Positions 26,459 through 35,285 of a stretch of DNA of 64,000 bases are shown piece by piece. This stretch comes from Planctomycetia bacterium. Its GTDB lineage: Bacteria > Planctomycetota > Phycisphaerae > UBA1845 > Fen-1342. The notes beneath the pieces are model-generated. The model saw only the letters and a program-made list of their open reading frames with translations. It searched no databases and was not told the origin of the DNA. The stretch's first letter is position 1. Each line of letters opens with the position of its first letter. The position numbers and the translations under genes were made by a program. The stretch spans positions 1,178,001 to 1,242,000 of the forward strand of contig CP054190.1 in NCBI GenBank assembly GCA_015709575.1, read 5' to 3'.

Positions 26459-27466
26459 TCAGACCTTCTCCCGCAGCGGCGAGCCGAGGATGCCGGTCGG
26501 TCGGAGCAACAACACAAGAATCAACGCGCTGAACACGTACACGTCTTTTAGTCCCGACCCCAGGTATTTTTGCAGGTAGCTTTCGCCGAACTGCTCGGCG
26601 AACGCGATCAGGAAGCCGCCCAGCACCGCGCCGCGCAGGTTGCCGATCCCGCCCACCACCGCGGCCACGAACGCCTTGAGTCCCACCAGCACCCAGGTTG
26701 GATGGGCGGTCTGCTGAACGGTCGGGAATTTCAGCACATAGAGGAACCCCGCCGCCGCCGCCAGCACCGCTCCCAGCACGAACGTCATGGAGATGACGCG
26801 GTTCACCGGCACGCCCATCAGCGCGGCACTGTCCGTGTTGAACGACACCGCCCGCATCGCCATGCCAAACTTCGTGCGTCGCACCAGCAGATCCAGCAGC
26901 ACCATCAGGGCCAGCGCCGTCGCGATGATCACCACGTCCAGCGAGCCGATTCGGGCGGTGCTCTGTCCTTCGCCGATCACGAGCAGGTCCGAGTCCGGCA
27001 GCAGCGTCGGCATCCGCTGCGGTTGCGTGCCGAAGGGCAGTCGCAGTGCCGGAGCGGGCGGCTGCGCCGTGTCATCCCCGCGAACCAGCGTGAACTGAAG
27101 CTGACCGGCGTTTTGCAGAAACAGCGACACGCCGATGGCCGTGATCAGCACGTTCAGCCGCGGCGCGCCGCGCAGCGGCCGATAGGCGAAGCGCTCGATC
27201 AGGAAGCCTGTCAGCCCGCAGAGCGCCATCGCAAACAGCAGCGCGGCACCACCGACCCACCACGGCAAAGGCGCTCCGACTCCCACGCGCGGCAGCAGCG
27301 CCGAGGCGAAGAGAAAGCTGCCCCACGCCCCCAGCACGACCACGTCGCTGTGAGCGAAATTGATGAATTTCAGGATGCCGTACACCATCGTGTAGCCCAG
27401 CGCGATCAGCGCGTAGAGGCTGCCCACGGTGACGGCCATCGTCAGGATTTGCAGCAGGTCGGCCAA
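26459..27466 (-). CDS. livH: Branched-chain amino-acid ABC transporter permease LivH
   Basis: 335 residues with a LivH-type start (LQILTMAVTVGSLYALIALG), TMVYGILKFINFAHSD and VVVGGIGNLRGAVLGGFLIA near the end, matching the inner-membrane permease that pairs with LivM. A 40-residue insert between the third and fifth helix (LRLPFGTQPQRMPTLLPDSD) is longer than in E. coli LivH. It is separated from livM by 49 nt and lies downstream of livK, forming one minus-strand operon. Confidence 0.92.
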   Translation of the reverse strand: MADLLQILTMAVTVGSLYALIALGYTMVYGILKFINFAHSDVVVLGAWGSFLFASALLPRVGVGAPLPWWVGGAALLFAMALCGLTGFLIERFAYRPLRGAPRLNVLITAIGVSLFLQNAGQLQFTLVRGDDTAQPPAPALRLPFGTQPQRMPTLLPDSDLLVIGEGQSTARIGSLDVVIIATALALMVLLDLLVRRTKFGMAMRAVSFNTDSAALMGVPVNRVISMTFVLGAVLAAAAGFLYVLKFPTVQQTAHPTWVLVGLKAFVAAVVGGIGNLRGAVLGGFLIAFAEQFGESYLQKYLGSGLKDVYVFSALILVLLLRPTGILGSPLREKV

Positions 27467-27568
27467 GGCGGCTCAGGGTGTGGGGCAGGGGGGTCGATTC
27501 GTTGCCGTCGCACGGCGGCGCGCCGCGGCGGATCTCCGCGGAGCGCCGTCCATCCGAGGAGCCTGTGC

Positions 27569-28765
27569 CTATTCCTTTGCCTGGTCCGGCTCGACGCGCG
27601 CCACCATCGTCCGCTCGCCGTTCTTCATCTGAACGATCACGGCGGACTTTACCGCGTTGCGGTCCGGACCGATGGTCACGTTGCCCGTGACGGCGTCAAA
27701 GTCGCGTGTCGCGGCAATGGCCGCCGCGAGATCCTTGCCTTCGAGCGACTTGGCCCGCTTCATCGCGTCGAAAAGAAGCTTGGCCGCGTCATACCCCAGC
27801 GCCGCCAGCCCGTCCGGGATGTCGCCGAACTCGGCCTTGTACTTGCGAATGAAGTCCTGCACCTTGGGCGTTTCGTCCTGGGCTGCGTAGTGGTTGGAGT
27901 AAAACGCGCCTTCGATCGCCTCGCCGCCGATCTTGGCGAGCTGGTCGGAATCCCAGCCGTCGCCGCCCAGCAGCGGACACGAAATGCCCAACCGCCGGGC
28001 CTGGATCGCGATGTTTCCCACGTCCGTGTAGTACCCGGGGATGAAGATCATGTCGGGGTTGGTGCCGCGGATCGCGACGAGCTGGGCCGTGAAGTCGTTG
28101 TCGCCGGCCTTGTAGCGCTGCTCGCTGGGCACCTCGCCGCCGAGCTTGGTGATTGCCCGCTTGAAGTCCCGGGCCAGCCCCTCCGAGTAGGCGGAGCTCT
28201 GGTCATAGAGCGTCGCCACCCGCTTGGCGTTGCGGTCCACCGCGAACCGGGCACAGGCGAACCCCTGAAAGGCGTCGATGAAGCAGACGCGGAAGATCAT
28301 GTCGCCGACCTTCGTCACGCGCGGATTCGTCGAGGAGGGCGTGATCATCGGCACGCCGTGCTCCTGGCAGATCGGCGCGCCTGCCAGCGACAGGCTGCTC
28401 GCCACCTCGCCCAGCACCGCCGTGACCTTGTCGCTGGCCACCAGCCGGGTCACGACCGTGCCGGCCTCTTTCGGGTCGCCCTTGGTGTCATATTCCCGCA
28501 ACTCGATCGGCCGCCCGTTCAACCCGCCCGCGGCGTTGAACTCCTTGAGTGCGAGCTTGATCCCGTTCGACGTGGACTTGCCAAAGGTCGCCTCCGCGCC
28601 CGTCAGCGAGCCGTAGTGTCCGATCAGGATCGGCTTGCCGGCGTCATCCGCGAGCGTCCCCGCCGGCGCGATGAGCCAGCCCAGGCCGCCACCCAGCGTG
28701 GCGGCAGCCGTCAGAAAAACCGTTGCCGCTCGTCGGCGACTGATCGACCGCATGGAGTTCTTCAT
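27569..28765 (-). CDS. livK: Branched-chain amino-acid-type substrate-binding protein LivK
   Basis: 398 residues from ATG 28765. The N-terminus has a RRR motif and hydrophobic core (SRRRAATVFLTAAATLGG), possibly a Tat-type signal. The mature part is a Leu/Ile/Val-binding fold: ILIGHYGSLTGAEATFGKST, LNGRPIELREYDTKGDPKEA, ITPSSTNPRVT and RVATLYDQSSAYSEGLARDF. It binds amino acids or similar acids in the periplasm and feeds LivHM. Position first in the operon is typical. Substrate is not certain; aliphatic amides or short carboxylates also fit this family. Confidence 0.9.
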   Translation of the reverse strand: MKNSMRSISRRRAATVFLTAAATLGGGLGWLIAPAGTLADDAGKPILIGHYGSLTGAEATFGKSTSNGIKLALKEFNAAGGLNGRPIELREYDTKGDPKEAGTVVTRLVASDKVTAVLGEVASSLSLAGAPICQEHGVPMITPSSTNPRVTKVGDMIFRVCFIDAFQGFACARFAVDRNAKRVATLYDQSSAYSEGLARDFKRAITKLGGEVPSEQRYKAGDNDFTAQLVAIRGTNPDMIFIPGYYTDVGNIAIQARRLGISCPLLGGDGWDSDQLAKIGGEAIEGAFYSNHYAAQDETPKVQDFIRKYKAEFGDIPDGLAALGYDAAKLLFDAMKRAKSLEGKDLAAAIAATRDFDAVTGNVTIGPDRNAVKSAVIVQMKNGERTMVARVEPDQAKE

Positions 28766-29061
28766 GATTCCGGCTCCTCGAATTGGACCGACAAGACTGA
28801 AACGAATCGGCCGGATGCGAACCTCGCCATCACGAGCGCACCCTCGCCGCGCGGTTTTCGGACGGTACTGTATCGCAAACACTGCTCCGCCCCAAGCCGC
28901 GATCGACTCGCGCCCGCCCCCTGTCCCGCCGAGGGCGATCCGCCGCGCCGCCACTCCCCAGACGGGCGGCGCGGCTGTTCTATTCAACGTCCGGGGAAGC
29001 GCTTATCGTTCCGTCCGATGCCGGGAGCAATCTCCCGCCGCGCCCGGAGCGCCCGACCTTA

Positions 29062-29892
29062 ATGTCCGCCCAGCCCCTGCCGCCGATTCGATCCAGTCGC
29101 CTGTGGGCGACCTTCAAGGCGCTCTTCCGCGCCCGCATCACGCAGGGCGTGATCGTGATCCTGCCGATCTGGCTCACGATCATCGTGGTCAAGTTCGTCT
29201 TTGAGGTGATGCGCGACTCCTCGCAGTGGGCGCTCGACGCCCTCACGCCGCGCGAGCAGATGGTCGAACGCATCCGCAGCGGCGTCGTCCAGCATCTGCC
29301 CGATGCCTGGCGGCGCTGGACCGGCGCTACCGACCTGCGCATCGCCGAGTTGATCGAGACCTGGGGAATGGCGGTGTTTTCCGTTTTCCTCACGATTTTC
29401 ATCCTTTACCTGATCGGCCTCTTTGCGGCGAACATCGTCGGCCGCCGCGCCATCACCGGCATGGAGGGGCTGCTGGAGCGCGTCCCGCTGGTCAAGACCG
29501 TTTATCGCTCGACCAAACAAATCCTCGCGACCTTCGCCAGCGAGCAGAAACAGAGCATGCAGCGCGTCGCGCTGGTCCCACTGTTCGCCGACCGCGTGTA
29601 TACGATTGGATTTATCACGAACGCATTCAAGGACACGACCAGCGGCGAAGAGCTGTGCACCGTGTTTGTTTCGAGCGTGCCCAGCCCGACCACCAGCTAT
29701 GTGCTGGTCGTCCGCAAGGCCGACCTGATCGAACTGGATTGGAAATTCGAGGATGCGCTCAAGATGGTGATTTCCGGCGGTATCCTGCTGCCGGCGCCCT
29801 TTTCAATCGTGGCGCCGGGGGCGAGCGTGCCGCTGATGGCAAGTGCCGCCGGTCGAACCCCGACTCTTCAGACGCCGTTGCGGCAGGAGTGA
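29062..29892 (+). CDS. DUF502-family membrane protein
   Basis: 276 residues with two membrane helices (ITQGVIVILPIWLTIIVVKFV and AVFSVFLTIFILYLIGLFAANIV), followed by the family core VGRRAITGMEGLLERVPLVKTVYRSTKQ, VALVPLFADRVYTIGFITN and VFVSSVPSPTTSYVLVV. DUF502 proteins are widespread in bacteria, with no clear biochemical role. Divergent from the liv operon; 1 nt before the next gene. Confidence 0.9.
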   Translation: MSAQPLPPIRSSRLWATFKALFRARITQGVIVILPIWLTIIVVKFVFEVMRDSSQWALDALTPREQMVERIRSGVVQHLPDAWRRWTGATDLRIAELIETWGMAVFSVFLTIFILYLIGLFAANIVGRRAITGMEGLLERVPLVKTVYRSTKQILATFASEQKQSMQRVALVPLFADRVYTIGFITNAFKDTTSGEELCTVFVSSVPSPTTSYVLVVRKADLIELDWKFEDALKMVISGGILLPAPFSIVAPGASVPLMASAAGRTPTLQTPLRQE

Positions 29893-29893
29893 G

Positions 29894-30727
29894 ATGTCCA
29901 TGAACCGACGATTCCTGGCTTTTTGCATGATCGGCGCGGCCCTGGCGCCGCTGGCCTGCGAAAAGAGCGAGCCGCCGCGCGGTGCAGGCGCCGGGGCGGG
30001 CACGTCCGCTGCCGGCGGCCCAGCAGGGAACGGTGGCTCGTCCCCCGCCTCGGCCAAGGCCGCTGGCGGCGCGCCGGATTCGCAGACTTCCGATGCCGCC
30101 GCCGCCCGAGCGCTGGCCGGCCTCTCCGACGCGGCGGCCGCCGCCGCACAGGGGGCAGCCACCCAGGCGCTCCCGGACGGCCATCCTCCGATCACCGGCG
30201 GATCAGTGGCGCAGCCGCCGTCGACGACCGGCTCCGGCACCGCCGACACCGGTGCGGCCGCGCCGGCTGGCGCGATCCGGTGGGAGGTTCCTGAGTCCTG
30301 GCAGTCCCAGCCGCCGGCCAGCCAGATGCGCAAGGCCCAGTACGTCATGCCCGCCGTGGAGGGCGACCCCGAGAGCGGGCTATGCGTCGTCACACTGCTC
30401 GCCGGTGGGGCGGGCGGCGTCGATGCCAACGTCGCCCGCTGGGTGGCGCAGTTCAAGAAGGCCGATGGCGGCCCGTTGGGTACCGACGATGTGAAGCGCG
30501 AGGACCGCGAAGTGCGCGGGCTGAAAGTCACGCGGGTTGAGATGGCGGGGCGGTTTACGGATGCCATGACGGGCCGGACGACCACTACCACTACCGATTT
30601 CCGACTGCTCGGCGCCATCGTCGTCGCGCCGGATGGGCTGTGGTTCTTCAAAGCGACCGGACCCGACGCGACCATGCAGTCCCATTCAGCCGCGTTCGAC
30701 AAACTGCTTGAGTCCCTGACCCGGTAA
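29894..30727 (+). CDS. Predicted lipoprotein with low-complexity linker
   Basis: 277 residues; ATG 29900 is an alternative start. Signal FLAFCMIGAALAPLAC with lipobox-like L-A-C. A linker of about 80 residues rich in Ala/Gly/Ser/Pro precedes a folded domain of about 150 residues (WEVPESWQSQPPASQMRKAQYVMP...DAKxxDKLLESLTR-like end) that resembles the secreted domains found after such linkers in planctomycetes. Follows DUF502 on the same strand, probably co-transcribed. Function unknown. Confidence 0.65.
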   Translation: MSMNRRFLAFCMIGAALAPLACEKSEPPRGAGAGAGTSAAGGPAGNGGSSPASAKAAGGAPDSQTSDAAAARALAGLSDAAAAAAQGAATQALPDGHPPITGGSVAQPPSTTGSGTADTGAAAPAGAIRWEVPESWQSQPPASQMRKAQYVMPAVEGDPESGLCVVTLLAGGAGGVDANVARWVAQFKKADGGPLGTDDVKREDREVRGLKVTRVEMAGRFTDAMTGRTTTTTTDFRLLGAIVVAPDGLWFFKATGPDATMQSHSAAFDKLLESLTR

Positions 30728-30749
30728 ACGGAAATCGCCGAGGACTTCG

Positions 30750-31661
30750 ATGATTCCAGGCGGATGGGCGCTGCTGCTTGCGTTCGTGGCGTTGGTCGCA
30801 GCGATCGGCCCAGCGCTGCGCGACTGGCAGGTTCGTCGTGTCGCTGCGCGGCGAGACCCGCGCAGCGTGCTGGACCCCGTCGCGCCGACGCCGCTCTCCG
30901 ACACCGGCGCCGTGCTCGCGGCCGTCCTGGCGACCGTGCTTTGCGCCGGGGGCGGCTGGGCACCGTTGGCGGCACTGCTATCGACGTATGCCGTGCTGAC
31001 CGTGGGGCACCGCAATCAGTCGAACGCGGTGGGTGCGATTGGTCTGTTGTTGTTGGCGGCAGCGATGGTGCGCGTGTCCTTGCACTGGCTCCCGCGCACC
31101 GGCTTCAACGGCGTGCTCGGTGTCCTGATCGGCGCGTGGCTGCTGAACTGGTTCGCGTTGTTCTGGCATCAGCAACTGCACGATGGCCGGGCGTGGACCA
31201 CTGCGGGGCGGTTGGTGCCGATCGCGGAGCAGTTGTCTTACGTCGCGCTCGCGGCCGCGCTGCCTCTCTTCGTGCTTCAATCCGGCGGACTGCACGCCCT
31301 GGTGCTGGAAGCAGAACTCTTCCGCGCCGTGGACGCGGGCACCTCCGCTGCGCCCGGCGTGGCCGCAAGCCCTGCTCCAGGGGTGTACCACGGGGGAACT
31401 CGCGGCATCGGCATCGGCGGGGTCATTGTGTCGCTGATCGGGCTCTCCATGTGCCTCGGGCTGTTTCAGCGCCTCCGCGGGCCGGACGCGCGGCTGGGTG
31501 CACGCCGCGCGGCCCGCGTCGGGGCGTATGTCGCGCTGGCGCTGGCGGCGCTGCCCGTCTGCCTGCTCGTGCACGTCACAACCGGGCGCACCCTTAATCC
31601 GCTGCTGCTCGCCGCGCTGGTGCCGGCGTTCGCGCTGCTTGCACGAATCGGCCGCACGTAA
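30750..31661 (+). CDS. Polytopic membrane protein, unknown
   Basis: 303 residues with 7-8 hydrophobic segments, among them ALLLAFVALVAAIGPAL, VGAIGLLLLAAAMVRVSL and VLGVLIGAWLLNWFALFW. A HQQLHDGRAW loop and LVPIAEQLSYVALAAALPL follow. The gene starts 22 nt after the lipoprotein stop. No family is recognised. The composition (Leu/Ala/Val) and length are normal for a small permease-like or scaffold protein. Confidence 0.6.
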   Translation: MIPGGWALLLAFVALVAAIGPALRDWQVRRVAARRDPRSVLDPVAPTPLSDTGAVLAAVLATVLCAGGGWAPLAALLSTYAVLTVGHRNQSNAVGAIGLLLLAAAMVRVSLHWLPRTGFNGVLGVLIGAWLLNWFALFWHQQLHDGRAWTTAGRLVPIAEQLSYVALAAALPLFVLQSGGLHALVLEAELFRAVDAGTSAAPGVAASPAPGVYHGGTRGIGIGGVIVSLIGLSMCLGLFQRLRGPDARLGARRAARVGAYVALALAALPVCLLVHVTTGRTLNPLLLAALVPAFALLARIGRT

Positions 31662-31860
31662 GCCCGACGCCGCGCGCGATTGCCGGTTGGCGCTGAGTCC
31701 CCTCGGTGCCGGGGGTGCGGGGGTCGTGCACTGTAGCAGCGCGGAATCCGGCCGATGGATGTGGTTCATGCGGATATACTGGAGGGTGGCGGGAAGTCGT
31801 TGCCTGGGGCGCCCGCGCGCTTCAGGCGGATCGGCGTCGGATTGGACGGAGAATCGGACC

Positions 31861-33081
31861 ATGCATACGCGATGGAGTTGGACGGCGCTGGCGTTGAGCC
31901 TGGCTGTTACGAGCGGCGCCTGGGCGCAGCTGGAGAAGGGGTCAATCGCCCCGGACATCGAAGCGAAGGTGTGGCTCAACACCGATGGGGAGGCCATCTC
32001 GCTTCAGGACACCCGCGGCATGATCACCGTGCTGTACTTCTGGGTGTCGTTCCACGAGGGCGGGAAGTACTTCTTCGACGACCTGAACGTCTTTGAGAAC
32101 AGTCAGGGCGTCGCCATGGGTGTTCGGATCATCGGCCTCACCTCCGGTGAGGCGAAGCGCACCGAGCCGGGCATCAAGAAGCACAAGATATTCTTCCCCG
32201 TTGGTTGCGAGTCAAAGGCCGACCAGGACTACCGGGTCGAGTTCTGGCCCTACATGGTGATCGTCGATCCCGAGGGCAAGGTGGCCTGGAGCGGCTCGCC
32301 GGCGGACGGCAGCGAGGCGGTGACGACGATCCGCGACATCCTTGCCACGAACCCGCCGACGCGAACCCATCCGAAGGCGGCAGCCGCAGCCCGCAGTCAG
32401 TTGGGCGTGGCGCGCGCCGCGCTGCAGACGGAGGATTATTCCGGTGCGACCCGTGCGGCGCGGATCGCGCTGGAAAAAGCGATGACGGGCGACACGCTCA
32501 AGACGCATTGCCAGGAATTCGTGGATTTGCTGGAGGCGCTCGGGCGGGATGCGATTCTGCGGGCGGACCGGGCGGTGAGCGCCGAGAACTGGAGTGAGGC
32601 GGTGCGCCAGCTGCGCTTCGTGACACGCCACTTTCGCGGCCTGGATTGTTACCGAACCGCCAAGGACAAGCTCGACAAGCTCGCCAAGGACCACGAGAAC
32701 GTGAAGCGCGAGCTGGGGGACATCGCCGGGTCGGAAGCGGCCAAGGCGGATATCAAGCGCGCCCGTCAGTTCGTGGAGCAGCGTAAATTCGGTGAAGCGT
32801 ACGTGCTGCTGGAGAAAGTCGTCGCTACCTACCCGGATTCGGCCGAGGCGGATGCCGCCGACGCCTTGCGCGGGCGTCTGGCAGGCGACGCGCGCGTCAT
32901 GGCGGAAGTCACGGACTACAAGGCCGCGAAGGACTGCAAGGAATGGATCTCCAGCGCCCGGTCCTACATCGCGGCTCGGCGGCTGACGGAGGCCCGGGCG
33001 CTGCTGCGGCGCGTGCTGGATGAGTATCCGGATTCGAGTTTCGCGGATGAGGCGATGACCGAACTGGTGCGCATTCAGTAG
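31861..33081 (+). CDS. Secreted TlpA/AhpC-like thioredoxin-fold protein with TPR-like tail
   Basis: 406 residues from ATG 31861 with signal peptide (TALALSLAVTSGAWA). Residues about 25-165 have a thioredoxin-like order (GSIAPDIEAKVWLN, ITVLYFWVSFHEGG, PYMVIVDPEGKVAWSG) but the CxxC active site is replaced by VSFHEG, so it is not a redox-active thioredoxin of normal type. Residues 170-406 are helical repeats with TPR-like pairs (AEAYVLLEKVVATYPDSAEA- and ALLRRVLDEYPDSS-type). It may be an envelope scaffold; no partner is visible. Confidence 0.72.
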   Translation: MHTRWSWTALALSLAVTSGAWAQLEKGSIAPDIEAKVWLNTDGEAISLQDTRGMITVLYFWVSFHEGGKYFFDDLNVFENSQGVAMGVRIIGLTSGEAKRTEPGIKKHKIFFPVGCESKADQDYRVEFWPYMVIVDPEGKVAWSGSPADGSEAVTTIRDILATNPPTRTHPKAAAAARSQLGVARAALQTEDYSGATRAARIALEKAMTGDTLKTHCQEFVDLLEALGRDAILRADRAVSAENWSEAVRQLRFVTRHFRGLDCYRTAKDKLDKLAKDHENVKRELGDIAGSEAAKADIKRARQFVEQRKFGEAYVLLEKVVATYPDSAEADAADALRGRLAGDARVMAEVTDYKAAKDCKEWISSARSYIAARRLTEARALLRRVLDEYPDSSFADEAMTELVRIQ

Positions 33082-33178
33082 GTCCGGCAGTCGGCCGCCG
33101 ACACCTGGCTCAGTTTCAGGATACAGGGGCGCGGTCGCGTGCGCGCGGCCGCGTCCATCACGCCGCCTCAACCGTCGC

Positions 33179-34021
33179 TCACTCTGCCAGCCGCGCTTCA
33201 GCGCCTGACGTTGTCGAAATCACCGCCAGCAGCGCCGGACCGTTGCTGCGCCAGGACGCCTCCGGACCGATGTCGCGCGGCAGCTCGAGTGTGATGGAGG
33301 GGACGCCCTGGTCGCGTCCGGCCCAACTGCCGAAGCTGCCCGGCGTGGGGTACCCGATGTGCGAAGTCACGGCGTAGCGGTTGAAGCGGGCCATCAGTTG
33401 CGCGAGCTGGCCTGCGGGGCCGTCGAAGTTGTTGCACTCGCGGCCGCCGTGGATCGAGTGGATGCTGATGACGCGCTCGGGGCGCAGTTCGCGCATGGCG
33501 CGGACCACGGCGCGGGTCTCCGGCTCGCTGGCGGCCTCGGGTCCATGACGGTTTGATCGCGGCAGCCGCGTCCAGTTCGAGGCGGGGAAATTTCGGTTCA
33601 GATCGACGCCGTTGGCGTTCTGCCGAGTGTTGCGCAGCACGCCGTCCGGGTTGGCGACCGGCAGCACGGCCACGCCGGCGCCCTGGCGGTCGCGCGGGTA
33701 CGTTCGCAGGTGATCGACCAGCGCCCCCCCGAGCGAGACGGCGCTGCGTTCGTCGCCGTGAATAGCGGCGAAAATGAACGTGCGGTAGGGCGGCTCGCCG
33801 AACAGGTGCAGCCGCAGCGGGCGCTTCTCGACGGACTCGCCGATGATCAGGATTCGCTCATCCGGCGCCTGGCCGGGCTCCTCCACGAATCCCGCGAACG
33901 GGCGGTGGCGCGCGGCGCAGCCGAGCGAATGCGAAAGAAGCAGGGCCGCCAGGGCGACAGTGGCGGAGCCGCGGAGCAGGGTTGTGCGCGCGGCGCGGCA
34001 CGCGCGACCAGAGCGGGGCAT
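33179..34021 (-). CDS. M14-family zinc carboxypeptidase, predicted lipoprotein
   Basis: 280 residues from ATG 34021. Signal ends in a lipobox-like SLGC. Zinc-site motif HGDE (IFAAIHGDERSAVS) supplies His and Glu, substrate motif NPDGVLRNTRQNANGVDLNRNFP is typical, a second His lies in ISIHSIHGG, and the catalytic Glu is in SITLELP. The overall length and motif spacing resemble MpaA/murein tripeptide amidases, so peptidoglycan-peptide turnover is plausible. It would act outside the cytoplasm. Confidence 0.85.
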   Translation of the reverse strand: MPRSGRACRAARTTLLRGSATVALAALLLSHSLGCAARHRPFAGFVEEPGQAPDERILIIGESVEKRPLRLHLFGEPPYRTFIFAAIHGDERSAVSLGGALVDHLRTYPRDRQGAGVAVLPVANPDGVLRNTRQNANGVDLNRNFPASNWTRLPRSNRHGPEAASEPETRAVVRAMRELRPERVISIHSIHGGRECNNFDGPAGQLAQLMARFNRYAVTSHIGYPTPGSFGSWAGRDQGVPSITLELPRDIGPEASWRSNGPALLAVISTTSGAEARLAE

Positions 34022-34199
34022 GGCGATCTCCTTCCGGGAGAAGCCTGCAATATGCGCGGCAAACCACCAGTGCGGCGCGCGAGGCCGATTCTCGGACCGT
34101 TCCGGGTTGTGGCATCCGGTTCGACAGCACGAGCGCCTCCGGCTCGTCAATTTCGGACCGGGGCTGGGAGCGCTCGTATTCCGGCGTTCGGGGGTTGCG

Positions 34200-35285
34200 T
34201 CAATGGCCGAACGAGCCGACCTGCGGCGTGAACGTGCCCTGCGACTCCGTGAAGGTCCGCACCATTTCCAGGATTTCGCGATGCTTCTGCGCGCTGAACT
34301 TCGAGCCGCGCATCGCGAAGTCGTCCGCGCCGCCGAAAAAGCGCAGCAGCGGAATGCCGGCCGCGAGGTCTTCCGGCCAGCCGCGGAAGATCTGGCTCTG
34401 GTAGCGCAGCGCGTCACGATCGAGCTGAATGCGCAATTCCTCGTCCGGTGTCAGCCCGCGGGCAAGCTGAAAGTCCGGGGGCACGTAGGTGAGGTCATTG
34501 ATCTCGTACACCGCCACATACCACTCGCGCCCGTCGGCGTCGCGCGCGGACGAACCGCGGGCGATGACGCCGTCCTTGTATCGCTCGCGCTTGCGGACGA
34601 TCTCGGACCAGTTGGCCGGGTACTGCACCCATTCGCCCGGTCCCGGCCCGTCGCGCGAGGCGTGAGCATCGACCAGATGATCCGTCTCCCACGCGCTGTA
34701 GCCCTGCCACAATGCTGCCTCGTAGGCCATTCGAGCCTGGTCTTCCGAGCGAACGGCGTTCATATCGATGCCGCCGGCGCCGGAGCGGTAGCCGTGATCG
34801 ACGCGGGCCGCGCTGCGGGCGCTGGTCTCCGCCGCCCCGTCGGACAGCGTGGCAGCGTTGGGCCGCGCCGCGGCCGCTCCCACGGCGGCGGTCGACTGCG
34901 CCGATCGCGGCGACGACGCCCGCGCCAGGATGCCCTCGGCCTGAAGTTCGTAGGCGCTCGCGTCGACGTCATCCGGCAATGTGGCAAGTGCCGTCAGCAC
35001 GGCCCGGGCGCGGGCGGTCGCTATCGCCGCATCGCCGCTTCGATAGGCCTTGCGCGCCTGAAGCAGATCCACGCGCACCTGCGCCAGCGTCAGTTCATTC
35101 TGCGCCTGGCGCTCCTGCAGCGCGGATTCGACGTCGGCGGCCGGAGTCGGCGCCGGGACGGGGGCCGCGGGACGCTCCTGCCGAGCGGCCGCCTGCTCAA
35201 TCAACCGGCGGTCATCGTCAGCAAAGGCCGCGGCGCTCATCAACCCGGCGGAAAGAACCACGATCCACGCGGAGTGCAACTTCAT
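34200..35285 (-). CDS. Secreted protein of unknown function
   Basis: 361 residues from ATG 35285, which overlaps the stop of the HEAT-repeat gene (ATGA). Signal peptide (WIVVLSAGLMSAAAFA), then a helical region with repeated Ala/Gln/Arg (LQERQAQNELTLAQVRVDLLQARKAYRSGD) and a C-terminal domain of about 160 residues with many aromatics (WSEIVRKRERYKDGVIARG, LTYVPPDFQLARGL, QSQIFRGWPEDL). No family is recognised. Probably works with the upstream secreted HEAT-repeat protein. Confidence 0.62.
   Translation of the reverse strand: MKLHSAWIVVLSAGLMSAAAFADDDRRLIEQAAARQERPAAPVPAPTPAADVESALQERQAQNELTLAQVRVDLLQARKAYRSGDAAIATARARAVLTALATLPDDVDASAYELQAEGILARASSPRSAQSTAAVGAAAARPNAATLSDGAAETSARSAARVDHGYRSGAGGIDMNAVRSEDQARMAYEAALWQGYSAWETDHLVDAHASRDGPGPGEWVQYPANWSEIVRKRERYKDGVIARGSSARDADGREWYVAVYEINDLTYVPPDFQLARGLTPDEELRIQLDRDALRYQSQIFRGWPEDLAAGIPLLRFFGGADDFAMRGSKFSAQKHREILEMVRTFTESQGTFTPQVGSFGH

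Noticed and set aside
26570-29062. 830-residue plus-strand frame opposite livH/livK
   Set aside because: Antisense to two clear transporter genes and rich in His/Arg/Gln, typical of shadow frames.
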